Positions 1-7,984 of a DNA stretch of 41,824 bases are shown here, piece by piece. The DNA comes from a virus: positions 1 to 41,824 of the IMG/VR virus record IMGVR_UViG_3300037504_000736. One strand, given 5' to 3'. Both the position numbers and the translations under genes were made by a program. The number at the start of each line of letters is the position of its first letter. The first letter of the stretch is position 1. The notes beneath the pieces are model-generated. The model was not told the origin of the DNA and searched no databases. It saw nothing but the letters and a program-made list of their open reading frames with translations.

Positions 1-83
1 GTCAAAACATGGCGCGGTTTTTTGTTGCGATGGGGCGAAAAGGTGAACGCAACGCGCAACGTCGACTCCGGAGAACGCAACGC
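1..83. other. leader upstream of the terminase genes, with short direct repeats
   Basis: This stretch precedes the small terminase start. It carries two direct copies of GAACGCAACGC at 45-55 and 73-83. Its first ten bases (GTCAAAACAT) recur at 41757-41766 near the right end of the window. In lambda-like phages the cos site lies just upstream of the small terminase gene, so repeats here could belong to a packaging-recognition region; that is inference only. A reading frame can be opened at position 9, but the ribosome-binding site favours the start at 84. Confidence 0.35.
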
Positions 84-824
84 ATGACCACGAACCCGCA
101 ACACCCTCGCGACGATCGCCACACCGTCGGCAGCCTGGCGGCGCTCGGACGCGCGTTGCGTCCGGCCAAGTCCCGCAGCCAGATGTCGCGCTACGCCAGG
201 CGCCCATGGTTCCCCCGCCCTGACGCTGACGGCCGATACGATGTCGCGACGGTCCAGGCGGCCATGGACACTCACGCCCACCAGCAGCAGCGGGCGGACC
301 GCCCGGCGCCCGACGACACCACGACGCCGGCCGAGCTCCCCGCGGACGACCCGTACCTGGCGATCCTCCGCGACCCGGCCAGCACGGACCTGCAGATCGT
401 AACGGCGGAGGTCCGCCTGGCGTCGCGCGTGCTCGCCGACAAGTACCGCCGCGGCCTGGTCAGCGCCCAGGACCGGCAGGCGTGGGCCAAGGTATCCAAC
501 GAGCTCCGCCAGACGAAAGAGAAGGACCTTGCGTTGCGCGAGCAGCGCCGCGAGCTGATTCCGGCCGACCAGGCCTGCACGCTGGTCGCCGACATCATCC
601 GCGACGTGACCAGCATCGAGGACAGCATGGGCGATGCGCTCCCGCGGCAGGTGGTCGCGTGGCTGTCGGATCCCGACTTCACCGCCGCGCCGGCCGAACA
701 GCAGCAGCATCGGGTGCGTCAGTGGTTCCGCCGCCAGCTCACGGGCGCCCGCAAACACGACGCGACCACGATCACGGCCCGCCTGCACGCGCTGCTGGAC
801 GACGAGCAGGAGGCCGAAGCGTGA
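84..824 (+). CDS. putative terminase small subunit (DNA-binding)
   Basis: A 246-residue protein directly upstream of the large terminase, the usual place for the small subunit that recognises packaging-initiation DNA and hands it to the motor. Residues about 14-60 look like a helix-turn-helix region (TVGSLAALGRAL, then a WFPRPDADGRYDV segment as in Nu1-like proteins). The rest is helical and charged, with a long Arg/Glu-rich stretch suited to oligomerisation. I chose ATG 84 because GGAGA lies nine bases upstream; a start at 9 would add 25 basic residues without a clear ribosome-binding site. Its stop overlaps the GTG of the next gene. The assignment rests mainly on position and the HTH-like start, because small terminases diverge strongly. 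Confidence 0.65.
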   Translation: MTTNPQHPRDDRHTVGSLAALGRALRPAKSRSQMSRYARRPWFPRPDADGRYDVATVQAAMDTHAHQQQRADRPAPDDTTTPAELPADDPYLAILRDPASTDLQIVTAEVRLASRVLADKYRRGLVSAQDRQAWAKVSNELRQTKEKDLALREQRRELIPADQACTLVADIIRDVTSIEDSMGDALPRQVVAWLSDPDFTAAPAEQQQHRVRQWFRRQLTGARKHDATTITARLHALLDDEQEAEA

Positions 825-2956
825 TTTTACAGCATCGCGGTTCTACCACGACCACCACCACGGAAAGGAAAGCAAATGGCGGAGCAACCGACCGAAGCGC
901 CCACGACCTCCCCACCATCCGCCGCATGCTCCAGGCCGCGGTCGCCACGCGCCGGCCGCCCGAGCCGCTGACGCCGTCGCAGTTCGCCGAGCGCTACCGC
1001 ATCCTGAAGGCGGGCACGCACATCAAAACCGGCCGCGACGACGTGCGCTGGAGCAACGACGTGTTCCCCATCCTGACCACCTGGATGGACACGATACAGG
1101 AAGCGATCGAGTTCGGCTACAAAGGGTGGGTGGGCATGAAGCCGACGCAGTGCGGCGGATCCGAGGCGGTGATTAACGCGCTGCTGTGGCTGGCCGAACA
1201 CTACCCCGGCCCGCAACTGTACCTGATCAGCACCGACGACCTGGCCAAGCAGTTCGCCGACGATCGTTTCGAGCCCGCGTTGCGGCGCTGCGAACCGCTC
1301 CGCGACAAGTTCCTGACCGGCCGCGGCAGCGGCACCACGAAACACATCAAGCAGCTCTTGACCGGCAAGATCGCCATCTACGGCGGACGTTCGGTCAACA
1401 AGGTCCAAACCATTCCCTACCGCATCGTTGCCGTGGACGAAGGCAGCTCGCTCCCGCAGGAAGTCGGAGATTTCGGCAGCCTGCTCACCATGGCCAAACA
1501 ACGCACCGACGCCTTCGACGCGGAAACGCTCATGATGGCCGTCGAGCACCCGACCACCCGCGAAGCCGGCGCCGGCAAGCTGTATTACAACGAGAGCAAC
1601 CAGCGGCGGGCCTTCGTCACGTGCTGCGGCTGCGGCCGCCGCTTCTGGTTCAGTCCGCAAGGCTTCCGCGCCACGCCGCAGGGCGAGTCGGCCGAACGCG
1701 CGCGGCGCAACCCCGCCCGCTACGCCTACCACGCGCCGTGCTGCGACCGCATCATCACCGACAGCGAACGCTGGCAGCTGGTCTCGGACCTCGACGACCT
1801 GCGTCAGGAGTCGCAGTTGAGGGCGGGCGTGGACGCTGCCGGCCACTACGACCCGGCCGGCGTCGGCCCCGAACCGCGCACGCCGTGGATCGGCGTCCAT
1901 AACAGCCAGTTCTACAACCTCAACCGCAGCGCCCACGAGCTCGCCGAACGCGAAGTCTCCGCCCTCGACGACCCCGCAGAAAAAAAGGTCCTCGTCCAAA
2001 AAACCTACGGCGACTGCTACGAGCACGAAACGAAGGCCACGACCGAGGACGACTGGCGCGCCTGCATCGCCATCCCCCAGTCCCCCAACGACCCCCACGC
2101 CTACCTCCGCGGCCAAATCCCCCCCGGCGTTCAAATGCTCACCGCCGGCCAGGACAGCCGCGCGACCGAACTGCACTGGTCGGTCTGGGGCTGGGGCGTG
2201 GCGCGCTTGCACGGCGGCCAACCGTTGCTGCGCGGGTGGCTCATCGACTACGGCATCGTCCAGCGCGACTACAGCCCGGATCTGCAGCCCGGAGATTTGG
2301 CGGTGTTCGACGGGATCGTTTACGGCCAGAGCTGGCCGCTGACGGCGGGCGACGGGTGTCTGAGCGTCACGCGTGGCTTCCACGACAGCGGTTGGGGCAG
2401 CACGGTGGTGTACGACTATTGCCGCGGCCAACGGTTGGCGACGCCGGTCAAGGGGGACAGCAAAGACGAGCACCACAACAAGACGCCGTTGGCGCCCGTA
2501 GGCGTGCCGCGCGCGATCGAGGAATACCGGTTGCCCAACGGCAAGGTAATCCGCGGCAGCGGCGTGGCGCTGATCACGCTGAACACGTTCGCGCTCAAGG
2601 AAAAGATCTTCAGCATGGTCGGCAAGCGCATCGAGATCGTCGATCCGCAGACTGGGGAACTGCGGGAAGTCAACCAGATCACGCTGCCGCGCGACGTATC
2701 CGACACGTGGATCGCACAGAACGCCAGCGAAGCGCGGGTGGAAAAAAAGGGCAAGGAATACTTTAAGGCCAAGGGCGCGAATCACTTTTTTGATTGCACG
2801 GTTTACGCCTACGCCGCGGCCCGTAACCAGCACCCCGAACAACTGCTGCTGCCTTTTGGCGAGCAGCGGAAACCGAAACCGACGCCGCGCCGGCGCGCGC
2901 CGCGGGACAACGCCTGGATCCGCGACAAGCCGGGTCCATGGATCGCGCAGCGATAA
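821..2956 (+). CDS. phage terminase large subunit, GpA family
   Basis: The 711-residue ATPase-nuclease that translocates and cuts phage DNA at the portal. Features fitting the lambda GpA family are a Walker-A-like segment GMKPTQCGGSE (about residues 105-115), a Walker B VAVDE (203-207), a cysteine cluster CCGCG (268-272) where GpA proteins carry a zinc-ribbon-like insert, and a nuclease-domain opening TAGQDSR (441-447) followed by WSVWGWG. The start is GTG 821, in a GTGA overlap with the upstream stop, with AGGAGG at 808-813 and seven bases of spacing. Opening the frame further upstream would only give out-of-frame low-complexity protein. The C-terminus is basic. The length is usual for the family. 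Confidence 0.92.
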   Translation: MILQHRGSTTTTTTERKANGGATDRSAHDLPTIRRMLQAAVATRRPPEPLTPSQFAERYRILKAGTHIKTGRDDVRWSNDVFPILTTWMDTIQEAIEFGYKGWVGMKPTQCGGSEAVINALLWLAEHYPGPQLYLISTDDLAKQFADDRFEPALRRCEPLRDKFLTGRGSGTTKHIKQLLTGKIAIYGGRSVNKVQTIPYRIVAVDEGSSLPQEVGDFGSLLTMAKQRTDAFDAETLMMAVEHPTTREAGAGKLYYNESNQRRAFVTCCGCGRRFWFSPQGFRATPQGESAERARRNPARYAYHAPCCDRIITDSERWQLVSDLDDLRQESQLRAGVDAAGHYDPAGVGPEPRTPWIGVHNSQFYNLNRSAHELAEREVSALDDPAEKKVLVQKTYGDCYEHETKATTEDDWRACIAIPQSPNDPHAYLRGQIPPGVQMLTAGQDSRATELHWSVWGWGVARLHGGQPLLRGWLIDYGIVQRDYSPDLQPGDLAVFDGIVYGQSWPLTAGDGCLSVTRGFHDSGWGSTVVYDYCRGQRLATPVKGDSKDEHHNKTPLAPVGVPRAIEEYRLPNGKVIRGSGVALITLNTFALKEKIFSMVGKRIEIVDPQTGELREVNQITLPRDVSDTWIAQNASEARVEKKGKEYFKAKGANHFFDCTVYAYAAARNQHPEQLLLPFGEQRKPKPTPRRRAPRDNAWIRDKPGPWIAQR

Positions 2957-3000
2957 AATCAACCATCCGACGGACCAGGTAGTGTCCGGCGGATATCCGC

Positions 3001-3013
3001 AGTAGGGGTTTAG
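3001..3013 (+). repeat. copy 1 of a dispersed AGYAGGGGTTTAG motif
   Basis: The 13-mer AGTAGGGGTTTAG occurs here. AGCAGGGGTTTAG occurs at 23434-23446 (attachment region) and 30961-30973 (upstream of the Gp37-like gene). All three are on the plus strand and outside the main genes, and two lie less than 25 bases before a start codon. The function is unknown. Confidence 0.6.
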
Positions 3014-3035
3014 CCACGAGGAGGCACAGGGACCC

Positions 3036-3383
3036 ATGTCGAAACGAACGAACAGCAGCCGGACGACGCAACGCCAGACCAAAGACGCGACCGCAACGGT
3101 CGAACTGCGCACCGCCGAAGTCGCGGTTGACGGCATCGCCGTCGACCATGTCACCGCGGGCTACGCCCCGGGCGACCAGATCAGCGTCAAGTTCACCCGC
3201 AGCCGGTATTACATCCGCGAGCGCGCGCTGGTGCGCGGGGCGTTGTGCGCGCTGCGCCGCCAGGGGGCCAGGCTGAAAACGGGAAAGCTGGTCAACAGCC
3301 ATGGCGACGTGCTGGTCTATGTCCTCGAGCGCATGGCCGAAGGCTGCCGGCTGCCGCTGGAACTGGACGCCGCCGGCGACTAG
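3036..3383 (+). CDS. hypothetical protein, 115 aa, between terminase and head-joining gene
   Basis: A 115-residue protein with an AGGAGG ribosome-binding site upstream of ATG 3036. The first 20 residues are polar and basic (Ser, Arg, Thr, Gln). The rest looks compact and alpha/beta, with a VKFTRSRYYIRERALVRGA segment. I do not recognise a family. It lies between the large terminase and the portal, where lambda-like phages keep small head-completion proteins, so a minor head role is possible. A copy of the motif AGTAGGGGTTTAG (3001-3013) sits between the terminase stop and this gene's ribosome-binding site. Confidence 0.75.
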   Translation: MSKRTNSSRTTQRQTKDATATVELRTAEVAVDGIAVDHVTAGYAPGDQISVKFTRSRYYIRERALVRGALCALRRQGARLKTGKLVNSHGDVLVYVLERMAEGCRLPLELDAAGD

Positions 3384-3388
3384 CTCCG

Positions 3389-3424
3389 GTACAAGAGTAC
3401 AACAGTACCAAAGTACGATAGTAC
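3389..3424. repeat. five GTAC tetramers at exact 8-bp spacing
   Basis: GTAC begins at 3389, 3397, 3405, 3413 and 3421, so the period is exactly eight bases. The four bases between copies differ (AAGA, AACA, CAAA, GATA) but are A-rich. The array starts six bases after the stop of the 115-aa gene and lies upstream of a terminator-like hairpin. Each GTAC is self-complementary, so the array has many possible protein-binding half-sites and is a dense methylation target. No function can be assigned. Confidence 0.8.
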
Positions 3425-3492
3425 TAACCTTGGGCCCTCGTGCGGGGCCGCGTAAACTCCAAACCAGTTCAGCCCTGTTCCCCCAGCGGCTG

Positions 3493-3524
3493 GCCCGCCC
3501 GGTCCCATGGCTGGGCGGGCTTTA
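3493..3524 (+). terminator. Rho-independent-like hairpin before the portal block
   Basis: GCCCGCCC (3493-3500) and GGGCGGGC (3513-3520) form a perfect 8-bp GC stem around a 12-base loop, followed by TTTAAAA. It lies 27 bases before the ATG at 3552 and could terminate, or partly attenuate, transcription between terminase and portal. Another in-frame ATG at 3507 falls inside the loop, which argues against using that start. Confidence 0.55.
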
Positions 3525-3551
3525 AAACGGTTTGGCAGCAGGCAACCGCGC

Positions 3552-3842
3552 ATGGCCACCTACAGCACATACGCCACCGCCAAGGCTGCTTTTTTCGATA
3601 ACTCGGACTACGACGACGGCGAAGGCAGCATTGCCAAGGCTCGCAACTTCAAGAACGCCATCCGCTCGCTCTTGATCCTGCAGCCCAAGCGCGCCAGCCA
3701 GTCCGGAGCGTCGACCGAGTTTGAAAGCGAGATGCTCAAGGCCGAGTCCGAGCGCGTGACCAACTGGCTCGACGCCCGCGAAACCGCGGGCACGCGCAGC
3801 GAAACGACGTTGGCCGACTTCTCGGACTTCCGCAGAGGGTAA
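3552..3842 (+). CDS. putative small head-tail joining protein (gpW position)
   Basis: A 96-residue protein (MATYSTYATAKAAFFDN...) directly before the portal gene, the position of gpW-type joining or head-completion proteins in lambda-like phages. The sequence is helical and charged with no obvious catalytic motif. ATG 3552 is preferred over ATG 3507 because 3507 lies in the loop of a strong hairpin. The ribosome-binding site is weak (GCAGG). The stop is three bases before the portal start. The function is inferred from position and size only. Confidence 0.65.
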   Translation: MATYSTYATAKAAFFDNSDYDDGEGSIAKARNFKNAIRSLLILQPKRASQSGASTEFESEMLKAESERVTNWLDARETAGTRSETTLADFSDFRRG

Positions 3843-3845
3843 GGC

Positions 3846-5420
3846 GTGGTGAACGGCCTGATCCAGGACAGCATCGTCAAGGACTTCCAGGGCTTGCGGG
3901 CTCACTACGACGCCGCCCGCACCAGCCGCTTTGCCCGCACCAAGACCGGACTCGGCGGCGCTGCCGATGTCCACTACAACCACGCGGACCTGTGGCGACT
4001 GCGCGAATATTCCCGGGAAATGATCCGCAACGGCATGCTCCCCTTCGGCGCCTGGATCGACCAGGCCGCCGCGCAGTGTGTCGGCGACGGCTTCCGCCTC
4101 GAACCCGACACCGGCGACGCGCAACTCAACAGCGACATCAAGCGTCTGTGGAAAGACTGGTCTGAGGACGCGACCCGGTGCGACATGGCCGGTCAGCTGA
4201 CGTTCTGGCAGATGGAGCACCTGCTGGACGTCAGCGAACTGGCCGACGGTGACATCTTCGTCAATCCGCTGGCCAATGGCCGGCTGGAACTGCTCGAAGC
4301 GGACCGCTGCCTGTCGCCCTTCTCGCAAGCCTCCGGTGTGTACCCGGAGCGTCGGCCCGGCATGCATATCGGCGTCCAGAAGAACAAGGACGGACGCCCG
4401 CTGCGCTACTGGTTTGCCGCCTACACGCCCCGGCACGCCGGCAACGTGGACCGCGCCAAAATGAAGCCGATCGAGGCCTGGCGCGACGGCGAAGTCAACC
4501 TGTTCCACGTCTACGATCCGCGCCGCGTCGGTCAAACCCGCGGCATCCCCGTACTGGCCGCCGCGATGATCGCTGCCGGAATGGCCGAAGACCTCACCTT
4601 CGCGCAGCTCGTCAAAAACCAGGTGGCCGCCTGTGTAGCCCTCTTCATCACCCGCGACGCTTCGGCCGTGCAGCTTGGACCCCAGGAAGACGACGAGCTC
4701 GACGGCAGCAACACCGAGACGCTCGAGTCCATGGCGCCGGGCATGATCGTCCGCGCCAAGAACGGGGAAAGAATCGACGGGTTCGCGCCCAACATGCCCA
4801 ACGCCGAATGGGGCGCGTACTGGCAGCAGCTCGTGCGCATCCTCGGCATCCATCTGGGACTGCCGCTCGAGCAAAGCATGTGGGACATGAGCCAGACGAA
4901 CTTCAGCGGCATGCGCATGGCCGTGCAGGAAGCCCACAAGCGCGTCCGCTACCGCCAGCGCAACCGCATTGCCCGCTTCCACCGGCCGGTCTACCGCTGG
5001 TGGCTGCGCCGGCATCTGCCGCAACTGGCGCTCAGCAGCGCCGGCGTGCGCAACCTGCAGGCCATGGGCGAGGACCTGTTTCGCCACAAGTGGATCCTGC
5101 CGCGCCGCGAATACATCGAGCCGACCAAGGACGTCAAGGCGGATCGCGATCGCATGCGCAACGGCCTCGACTCCCCCCGCGACATCGTCGCCGAACGCGG
5201 CATTCAGTGGGACGAACTGGTGCGCGAGACCGTCGAAGACAACGCGCTCGCCATCAGCGCCGCGGCGGAAAAAGCGGACGAGCTCAACGCGCGCTACACC
5301 GGCCTCAACGTCACCTGGCGCGACGTCCTCAACTGGGACACCGCCGACGGCTTGGGCAATCGGGTGGCCGCCCCGCAGACCGCCGCGCCGGCCGCGGGGA
5401 GGCAGGAGGAGACCGACTGA
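3846..5420 (+). CDS. phage portal protein, lambda gpB family
   Basis: A 524-residue portal, the dodecameric ring at the capsid vertex through which DNA is packaged and to which the neck binds. Typical lambda-portal signatures are the REMIRNGMLPFGAWIDQAAAQ region, VGDGFRL, HVYDPRRVGQTRGIPVLA (the most conserved block), QTNFSGMRMA and YIEPTKDVKAD, then the ISDIVAERG-like segment SPRDIVAERGIQWDE near the C-terminus. It starts with GTG (3846, or 3849) four bases after the upstream stop and ends in ATGA overlap with the protease gene, so the two are probably translated together. Confidence 0.93.
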   Translation: MVNGLIQDSIVKDFQGLRAHYDAARTSRFARTKTGLGGAADVHYNHADLWRLREYSREMIRNGMLPFGAWIDQAAAQCVGDGFRLEPDTGDAQLNSDIKRLWKDWSEDATRCDMAGQLTFWQMEHLLDVSELADGDIFVNPLANGRLELLEADRCLSPFSQASGVYPERRPGMHIGVQKNKDGRPLRYWFAAYTPRHAGNVDRAKMKPIEAWRDGEVNLFHVYDPRRVGQTRGIPVLAAAMIAAGMAEDLTFAQLVKNQVAACVALFITRDASAVQLGPQEDDELDGSNTETLESMAPGMIVRAKNGERIDGFAPNMPNAEWGAYWQQLVRILGIHLGLPLEQSMWDMSQTNFSGMRMAVQEAHKRVRYRQRNRIARFHRPVYRWWLRRHLPQLALSSAGVRNLQAMGEDLFRHKWILPRREYIEPTKDVKADRDRMRNGLDSPRDIVAERGIQWDELVRETVEDNALAISAAAEKADELNARYTGLNVTWRDVLNWDTADGLGNRVAAPQTAAPAAGRQEETD

Positions 5421-6745
5421 TGCGCAGCGCCTTGATCCAGCAGCCATGGGCCATGCTTCCCGAACGCCTGCAGCAGCTCGCCGGCGTTGTGGTGGGCGAT
5501 GAAGTGGGTCCGGTGGCCAGGCAGGCCCCGCGCGATAAAGAGCCCGCCCCGGCGGCGCAAACCACCGAAGACGGCGTGGCCGTCATCGCCTTGCGCGGCC
5601 CCATGGTCCGCCGTGCGTCGGAATTTCAAAAGGAAATCGCCGCGTTGTTTGGCGAAGCCATCGCCGAAAGCGACGTGCTCGTCGAGCTCGTGGCCGAAGC
5701 CGCGGGCGACGACGATATCAAGGCCATCGTGCTGGACATCCACAGTCCGGGCGGAACGGTGGCCGGTACCGAGGAGCTGGCCCAGGCGGTGGCCGCCGCG
5801 GCGCGCGCCAAGCCCGTGGTCGCCCAGGTTACCGACATGGCTGCCAGCGGCGCCTACTGGGTCGCCAGCCAGGCGAACGCGATCTACGCCACGCCCAACG
5901 CGCTGGTCGGCAGTGTCGGCGTCTATCGCGCCATCGTCGATCGCAGCAAGCAGGCCGAACAAGCCGGCGTCGAAATCAAGGTGGTCCGCAGCGGCGACCT
6001 TAAGGGTACACCGGTGGGGGAAGCGCTCAGCGAGCAGCAACTGGAGCGGCAGCAGGCGGTGGTCGAAACGATGGCGGCCCGCTTCTTCGCCGACGTGGCC
6101 GCCCGCGAAACCATCAGCGCTGAAGCCATGAGCGAAATCAAGCGCGGCGGGATCTACGCTGCGGAGGAAGCACAGAGACTGGGCCTGATCGATGGCGTTC
6201 AGGCGTTCGATGCGACTGTCGCATATTCTGCCAGGAAAGGAGCCACTGCTATGGCAGCGAGTATCAAAGAGCTGAAGGCGGCGTTCAAGGATGACACCGA
6301 GTTCGTCCTGGAATGCGCCGAGAAGGAACTGAGCCTGAACGAAGCTAAGGCGGCCTACGCGGAACGCCTGCAGGCCAAACTCGACGCCGAAAAGGCGGAC
6401 CACGAAAAGGCGTTGGCCGCAGCGAAGGCCGAGGCGGAGGAAGCCCGCGCCCAAGCCCATGAAGCCGAACAGAAAGCGCAGCAGGCCGCGGCGGCCGGAT
6501 CCGGCAACCAGCCTGTCGGCGGCACGGCCGAAGATGGCAACGTTGGCGGCGATCCGGTGGCGGAGTGGAACAAGCTGGTCGAGCAGGCCACGGCAAACTG
6601 CCACACGCCGTTGCAGCGGCAGCAGGCATTGGGCCGTGTGGTCGCCCGCAACCCGGATCTGCACAAGCAGTATCTGGCCGCCCAGAACGGTGGTCAGGAC
6701 CACTACAGCGACTTTGTCGCGCAATCGCGCCGCGCCGCGCGCTAA
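5420..6745 (+). CDS. prohead protease, S49 (SppA/ClpP-fold) family, with C-terminal scaffold
   Basis: A 441-residue fusion of serine protease and scaffold, like lambda gpC. The ClpP/SppA fold is visible as IVLDIHSPGGTVAGTEELA, the nucleophile in DMAASGAYW (Ser143) and the expected general-base Lys195 in SGDLKGTP. After about residue 275 the protein becomes an Ala/Glu/Lys coiled coil with Gln-rich stretches, typical of scaffold. The start ATG overlaps the portal stop (ATGA), with GGAGGAG upstream. It should mature the procapsid and then be degraded or released. An internal start at 6251 probably makes the scaffold alone. Confidence 0.92.
   Translation: MRSALIQQPWAMLPERLQQLAGVVVGDEVGPVARQAPRDKEPAPAAQTTEDGVAVIALRGPMVRRASEFQKEIAALFGEAIAESDVLVELVAEAAGDDDIKAIVLDIHSPGGTVAGTEELAQAVAAAARAKPVVAQVTDMAASGAYWVASQANAIYATPNALVGSVGVYRAIVDRSKQAEQAGVEIKVVRSGDLKGTPVGEALSEQQLERQQAVVETMAARFFADVAARETISAEAMSEIKRGGIYAAEEAQRLGLIDGVQAFDATVAYSARKGATAMAASIKELKAAFKDDTEFVLECAEKELSLNEAKAAYAERLQAKLDAEKADHEKALAAAKAEAEEARAQAHEAEQKAQQAAAAGSGNQPVGGTAEDGNVGGDPVAEWNKLVEQATANCHTPLQRQQALGRVVARNPDLHKQYLAAQNGGQDHYSDFVAQSRRAAR
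6251..6745 (+). CDS. nested in-frame scaffold protein (Nu3-like)
   Basis: The same reading frame as the protease, re-entered at ATG 6251. A strong ribosome-binding site (AAAGGAG at about 6236-6242) lies eight to nine bases upstream, although the position is deep inside an open gene. The product would be 164 residues beginning MAASIKELKAAFKDD, then a long coiled coil of Ala, Glu, Lys and Gln and a Gly-rich linker. In lambda the scaffold Nu3 is made this way from within gene C. The coding frame is certain; internal initiation is inferred from the ribosome-binding site and the family precedent. Confidence 0.65.
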   Translation: MAASIKELKAAFKDDTEFVLECAEKELSLNEAKAAYAERLQAKLDAEKADHEKALAAAKAEAEEARAQAHEAEQKAQQAAAAGSGNQPVGGTAEDGNVGGDPVAEWNKLVEQATANCHTPLQRQQALGRVVARNPDLHKQYLAAQNGGQDHYSDFVAQSRRAAR

Positions 6746-6799
6746 ACGGCAAGTGTGGGCCGTCAGGCCTGCGCGTGGGTAGTTGGGAAGCAACAGACC

Positions 6800-6949
6800 A
6801 TGAACAGACGGCAACGAGAGCTACTGCAGCAGCACCGCCAGGCGGTGGCCGAGCGCAAGGCGTATCGTGCCGGAATGATCATGGGCGCGCTGGGGGGCGC
6901 GGGCGCAGTTGGTTTGCTGGCACTCACTCTTCTTCTGATCGGAGGTTAA
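6800..6949 (+). CDS. small single-span membrane protein, 49 aa
   Basis: A 49-residue protein with a basic, Gln-rich N-terminus (MNRRQRELLQQHRQAVAERK) and one hydrophobic helix (about 24-48) rich in Gly, Ala and Leu, ending at the stop. ATG 6800 has a modest GGGAAG upstream; an ATG at 6755 in frame is possible but lacks support. It is followed four bases later by the exported decoration-like protein. It could be a small inner-membrane effector or a virion membrane-interacting peptide; no family is recognised. Confidence 0.6.
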   Translation: MNRRQRELLQQHRQAVAERKAYRAGMIMGALGGAGAVGLLALTLLLIGG

Positions 6950-6953
6950 CGCC

Positions 6954-7862
6954 ATGTTCGCATTCTTTCTTCTGTTTGGCATCTGCGGCCTGTGCGCGAT
7001 GTCCCTGCTGGGCTTCGCGTACGCGGAAAGCCCGAAATCGATGGTGGCTGGGGAGGCACTCACCGGCCCGTCTGTCATCCGCATCGGTGACAGCGACAAC
7101 GAGGTCTACTACTGCGATGCGGGAGAGGACTGGGATGGCTTCCTGCCGGTAGGCACGTGGTCTGAAGGTGACACGGTGCCGGTCATCTTTCCGACCGCCG
7201 GCCAGACGGTTGAGCTTGAAGCGGCGGCAGCCATCACCGCGGGTGCCGACGTATTTCCGGCCGACGACGGGGAAATCGACGACGTCGCCATTGGCCGGCG
7301 CATCGGCCGCATGCTTAAGACGAGCGCGGCAGCCGACGGGGATGTAGTGGAAGTGCTGGTGTTGGACGGCGCGCCGTCGGTGCTCAAATCGGCGGTGGCC
7401 GAGTCCAGCGAGGTCGAAAACACCACGGACGAAACCGACTTCGACGAACAGTGCACCATCCAGGCAAACACGCTTAAGCCCGGCGATATCATCCTGTGCA
7501 AGGCGGCGGTCATCGTGAATGACCAGAACAGCACCGATACGTGCCTGATCAAGTTCTATATCGGAAGCACCGCCTACATCACCACCAATGCCGTCGACGT
7601 GGCCGACAACGACATCGCCCTCGTGGACGTACTGATCAAGGTCCGGACGATCGGCGCGACCGGCACCATGGTGGTTTACGGTATCGCCAGCGACACCGAC
7701 GCCGAGGGGGCCGGGTCGGTCCAGATGGGCCACCAGTACGGGGCGATCGCCAGCATCGACACCACGAGCGATATCACCATCAAGCTGTCCGCGACGTGGT
7801 CGGTGGCGCACGCGGACAACGAGGTGGCGCTGGCCGACCTCACCGTCGTCAAGCTGCCGTAA
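6954..7862 (+). CDS. putative capsid decoration-like protein with an N-terminal signal peptide
   Basis: A 302-residue protein directly before the major capsid gene, where decoration (cement) proteins sit. The segment around residues 85-140 (ITAGADVFPADDGEIDD, then IGRMLKTSAAADGDVVEVLV) resembles phage cement proteins of the DUF2190 or gpD type. A second beta-rich domain follows (about 150-300) and is Ser/Thr/Asp-rich. Oddly, the N-terminus is a convincing export signal: a hydrophobic stretch with no early charge, then FAYAES with likely cleavage after residue 24. The start ATG has GGAGG upstream. Either the protein is exported or the helix was captured from the small membrane gene upstream. 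Confidence 0.6.
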   Translation: MFAFFLLFGICGLCAMSLLGFAYAESPKSMVAGEALTGPSVIRIGDSDNEVYYCDAGEDWDGFLPVGTWSEGDTVPVIFPTAGQTVELEAAAAITAGADVFPADDGEIDDVAIGRRIGRMLKTSAAADGDVVEVLVLDGAPSVLKSAVAESSEVENTTDETDFDEQCTIQANTLKPGDIILCKAAVIVNDQNSTDTCLIKFYIGSTAYITTNAVDVADNDIALVDVLIKVRTIGATGTMVVYGIASDTDAEGAGSVQMGHQYGAIASIDTTSDITIKLSATWSVAHADNEVALADLTVVKLP

Positions 7863-7944
7863 CCCGGCTATCGTCCAGCCCGCCGCTCGGGGGGAACAGG
7901 CGCTGGCCGGACGACTGGGGGAAATCAGGGGTCACCAACAACCG

Positions 7945-7960
7945 CCCGGCTGCGGCCGGG
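7945..7960 (+). promoter_or_regulatory. GC hairpin in the leader of the major capsid gene
   Basis: CCCGGC (7945-7950) and GCCGGG (7955-7960) pair around TGCG, 25 bases before the capsid ATG and just upstream of its ribosome-binding site (GAGGAG). There is no T-run, so it is more likely an mRNA-stabilising or translational element than a terminator. Confidence 0.4.
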
Positions 7961-7984
7961 GAGAACCTCTGAGGAGACAGCACA

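Noticed and set aside
1980-2002. A-runs in the terminase gene as a frameshift site
   Set aside because: The zero frame continues with clear terminase motifs and neither alternate frame gives a plausible product.
827-3154. Long minus-strand open frame (775 aa) opposite the large terminase
   Set aside because: It is the antisense of a well-supported gene in GC-rich DNA. Its composition is Val/Ala/Arg/Asp-rich without domains and there is no ribosome-binding site.
3507-3551. Start of the gpW-position gene at ATG 3507
   Set aside because: The ATG lies in the loop of a strong hairpin with no ribosome-binding site, and the extra residues are basic and unlike the rest.
3522-5447. Long minus-strand open frame (641 aa) opposite the portal
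   Set aside because: A shadow of the portal gene; no start signals or recognisable motifs.
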